A stretch of DNA of 64,000 nt from positions 1 to 64,000 of the forward strand of contig JBFXJF010000005.1 in assembly GCA_050175155.1 (NCBI GenBank). The letters run 5' to 3'. The notes below the pieces were generated by a model, which had not been told where the DNA came from, did not search any database, and was given only the letters and a program-made list of their open reading frames with translations. The translations under genes and the position numbers were made by a program. Of the stretch, positions 61,973 to 64,000 are shown piece after piece (position 1 is the first letter of the stretch; each line of letters opens with the position of its first letter). Source of the stretch: JBFXJF01 sp050175155 (GTDB taxonomy: Bacteria; Bacillota; Bacilli; Tepidibacillales; Tepidibacillaceae).

Positions 61973-62773
61973 TTAAATATTTATATGCCCAACTTCTATT
62001 TTTGTTCCTAACCATTTTTCACCAATTTCTTTAAATGTTAAATATTCTCCAGTTGTAAAAAAAAGATTGTCTGTCTTAGTTAAATCATTATTTAAAAGAT
62101 TTTTATCCTCCAAAATTTGCGTCAGTTCCTTAGCAGTCTCTTCCGCCGAGCTTATAAGTAATACATTTTCCCCTACGACCTGTTGAATATATTCACTTAT
62201 TATAGGGTAATGAGTACATCCTAGAATTAATGAATCAATTGTATTTCCCTTTAACGGCGCTAGAGCTTCACTTATAACCTTAACTATATTTTCTTCCGTA
62301 TGCTTACCGTTTTCTTCAACTAGAGGTACTAATGTAGGGCAAGCCAAACCTATAACTTCTAAATCCGGTCTTATCATCTTTAAGGTTTTTTCATATGCTC
62401 CGCTTGAAATGGTCCCTTCGGTTCCTATTACCCCAATTTTCCCTGTTATAGTATTTTGCGTTGCTGCAATACTACCTGGATATATTACACCAATTACAGG
62501 AATATCAACTTTATTTTTTACATCCTCTAGTGTATAAGCAGTAGCCGTATTACAAGCAATAACAATACTTTTAACGTTAAAAGTCATTAAATAGTCAACA
62601 ATCTCAAAAGTAAATTGTTTTACCTCTTCTCTAGGACGAGGACCATATGGACATCTAGCTGTATCTCCAACATATATCAGTTTCTCATGTGGTAACTGTT
62701 TTAGAATTTCCTTTACAACTGTCAGACCACCTACCCCTGAATCTAAAATACCAATAGGTCGATTATTATCCAT
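61973..62773 (-). CDS. murI: Glutamate racemase
   Basis: A 266-residue enzyme that supplies D-glutamate for peptidoglycan. The catalytic cysteines are in ACNTATA and GCTHYP, with the N-terminal PIGILDSGVGGLTVVKEI and substrate-binding YVGDTARCPYGPR. It is complete. It lies downstream of gerE and upstream of gerM on the same strand, as in Bacillus, where the gene is called racE. Confidence 0.96.
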   Translation of the reverse strand: MDNNRPIGILDSGVGGLTVVKEILKQLPHEKLIYVGDTARCPYGPRPREEVKQFTFEIVDYLMTFNVKSIVIACNTATAYTLEDVKNKVDIPVIGVIYPGSIAATQNTITGKIGVIGTEGTISSGAYEKTLKMIRPDLEVIGLACPTLVPLVEENGKHTEENIVKVISEALAPLKGNTIDSLILGCTHYPIISEYIQQVVGENVLLISSAEETAKELTQILEDKNLLNNDLTKTDNLFFTTGEYLTFKEIGEKWLGTKIEVGHINI

Positions 62774-62924
62774 CTTATCTGTTACCCCCTAAGAAGTTAT
62801 TTACATATAATATATATGTAAACATTTTTACATGTTCATAAGTAAATTAAACATTTACGTTTATGATTATATAATAATTGTAAATTTTTTAATATAGATT
62901 TTAAATAGTAAATTTTCACTACAT

Positions 62925-62956
62925 TTTAAAAAGCTCTACCTTTTTAGTAGAGCTTT
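62925..62956 (-). terminator. gerE terminator
   Basis: The arms AAAGCTCTAC and GTAGAGCTTT (62930-62956) end on the minus strand in TTTTT. Confidence 0.85.
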
Positions 62957-62974
62957 AATGGGGGTTATTTAGGC

Positions 62975-63199
62975 TCATATTTTAAGTTCCCCGAGCCGAA
63001 CCAATTCAACAACTGCTTGAGACCGTCCTTTTACACCTAGTTTTTGCATAACATTACTTATGTGATTACGAACAGTTTTTTCACTTATGAACAGTTGTTT
63101 CGCTATTTCTTTGGTTGTCTTATCCTGAACTAATAATTCAAATACTTCTCTTTCTCGATTAGTCAGTAACGGCTTAACGTGTTGGTCATTACCCTTCAA
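62975..63199 (-). CDS. gerE: GerE-type LuxR-family spore regulator
   Basis: About 74 residues from the TTG at 63199, with AGGAGG 10 nt upstream; the GTG at 63208 would abut that site. The protein is a lone LuxR-type helix-turn-helix (LTNREREVFELLVQDKTTKEIAKQLFISEKTVRNHISNVMQKLGV). Bacillus GerE is also 74 residues and is a late mother-cell regulator of coat genes. Position before murI-gerM supports the assignment. A generic LuxR orphan cannot be excluded, but the match in length and place is good. Confidence 0.87.
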   Translation of the reverse strand: MKGNDQHVKPLLTNREREVFELLVQDKTTKEIAKQLFISEKTVRNHISNVMQKLGVKGRSQAVVELVRLGELKI

Positions 63200-63208
63200 A
63201 AGTTCCAC

Positions 63209-63474
63209 CCCTCCTTGCTCGGGCTCATCAATTCACAAGGGTGATTTCAAGTTATACTATGTAGATATAAACAATTAAGTGCATAGGTAGTAATTTAATT
63301 TTTTAAATAATAAATTCAACAAAAATTTAAAACATTCCAAAAATTTATTAACTATTAAAAAAATTATGATATTATTTATTCTAATGTTTTAAATTTTAGG
63401 ACAAGCAATTTTCATTGCAATAGTATCTTAATTATTACAAACTAGATTAATTAAAAGGGATTGAGGTAATTTTT
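63209..63474. other. Divergent promoter region of gerE and the acyl-CoA synthetase gene
   Basis: About 270 bp, AT-rich, with no reading frame worth calling. A short hairpin GCAAT-TTTC-ATTGC lies near 63405-63420. No cre-like site is clear by eye. Confidence 0.4.
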
Positions 63475-64000
63475 ATGTTAAATAAGTATCTATTAAAAAG
63501 TGATTTTAGTTCATATGAAGATTTTTTTGAAAACTTTAAAATAAATATTCCGGACAATTTTAACTACTCATACGATGTTATTGATGAGATAGCCAGAATA
63601 AGTCCCGACAAAATAGCATTAGTTTGGTGTAATGACAAAGGCGATGAAGCTATATTTACTTTTAGCCAACTAAAAAAATATTGTGATAGAACTGCAAATA
63701 TCTTTAAAAATCTAGGTATTAAAAAGGGCGATCCAGTAATGTTAATACTTAAAAGACGATACGAGTTCTGGTTTTGTATTCTTGCACTTCATAAATTAGG
63801 TGCTATTTGTATACCTGCTACACATCTTCTAACACGTAAAGACATTGTATATAGAAATAATGCAGCGGGTATTAAAATGATTGTCTCAATAAATGAATCT
63901 GAAGTCCTCAATCATATTGAAGAATCAATAACTGAATCCCCAAAGTTTACTAAAGTACTTGTTGGTGGAAACCGTGATGGTTGGTGCGATTATAATAGTG
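63475..64000 (+). CDS. AMP-dependent acyl-CoA synthetase, N-terminal part (cut by right edge)
   Basis: The frame opens at an ATG with TTGAGG upstream and runs to the window end without a stop (175 codons seen). The protein begins MLNKYLLKSDFSSYEDFFEN and continues with YDVIDEIARISPDKIALVW, FTFSQLKKYCDRTANIFKNLGI and GAICIPATHLLTRKDIVYR, typical of medium-chain acyl-CoA or acetyl-CoA synthetases. It activates a carboxylic acid to its CoA thioester. The catalytic AMP-binding signature lies beyond the edge. A possible promoter (TTAACT and TATTAT) lies near 63345-63376. Confidence 0.85.
   Translation, partial: MLNKYLLKSDFSSYEDFFENFKINIPDNFNYSYDVIDEIARISPDKIALVWCNDKGDEAIFTFSQLKKYCDRTANIFKNLGIKKGDPVMLILKRRYEFWFCILALHKLGAICIPATHLLTRKDIVYRNNAAGIKMIVSINESEVLNHIEESITESPKFTKVLVGGNRDGWCDYNS

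Overview
The window is about 64 kb of low-GC DNA from an endospore-forming, Gram-positive (Firmicutes) bacterium, probably an anaerobe of the Clostridia. Evidence for spores and phylum: GerE, GerM, LonB and SigI/RsgI homologues, strong AGGAGG-type ribosome binding sites with frequent GTG/TTG starts, and Bacillus-like gene order in several blocks (rpsD-tyrS, motS-motP-ccpA-aroF, tig-clpX-lonB-lon-ysxC, gerE-murI-gerM-rph-rdgB). No insertion sequence, prophage or integrase gene is visible.

Region 1 (1-10.9 kb) is a complete type I-C CRISPR-Cas system. It has 33 identical 32-bp repeats (the array continues past the left edge), an AT-rich leader, and the minus-strand operon cas3-cas5c-cas8c-cas7-cas4-cas1-cas2. 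A WYL-family regulator lies directly upstream. An inverted repeat abuts the cas -10 box, which suggests how the operon is switched.

Region 2 (11-20.5 kb) holds a coiled-coil protein, a membrane protein, and a FecCD-type ABC importer (permease, ATPase, lipoprotein) behind a structured leader with its own terminator. That leader resembles the molybdenum/tungsten cofactor riboswitch class, so the importer may carry molybdate or tungstate rather than iron or B12. A tightly coupled operon follows: an unknown membrane-anchored protein, a histidine phosphatase, a GAF-GGDEF diguanylate cyclase and an M29 aminopeptidase.

Region 3 (20.5-33.7 kb) is core housekeeping: rpsD with a leader, tyrS, a class A penicillin-binding protein with two fibronectin-like domains, mtnN, motS/motP stators, ccpA, a chorismate mutase-DAHP synthase fusion, a long FtsA-like actin-fold ATPase with a small partner, and a Fur-family regulator.

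Region 4 (33.7-48 kb) holds a heterodimeric ABC exporter pair, a ferritin-like protein, a small acidic protein, a DUF456 protein, a cold-shock protein, an SPFH protein, an FAD-dependent oxidoreductase, an archaeal-type proS, the nadB-nadC-nadA operon and an EamA transporter. The gap between proS and nadB has a strong minus-strand terminator and a dyad over the nadB start site.

Region 5 (48-64 kb) holds the protein-quality block (ysxC, lon, lonB, clpX, tig, with clpP missing from its usual place). It also has a secreted protein and sigI-rsgI sharing an almost identical SigI-type promoter, a tRNA-Arg, rdgB, rph, gerM, murI, gerE, and the start of an acyl-CoA synthetase cut by the right edge. 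The strongest new leads are the shared SigI-type promoter, the riboswitch-controlled importer, the cas promoter operator and the possible minus-strand small RNA upstream of nadB.
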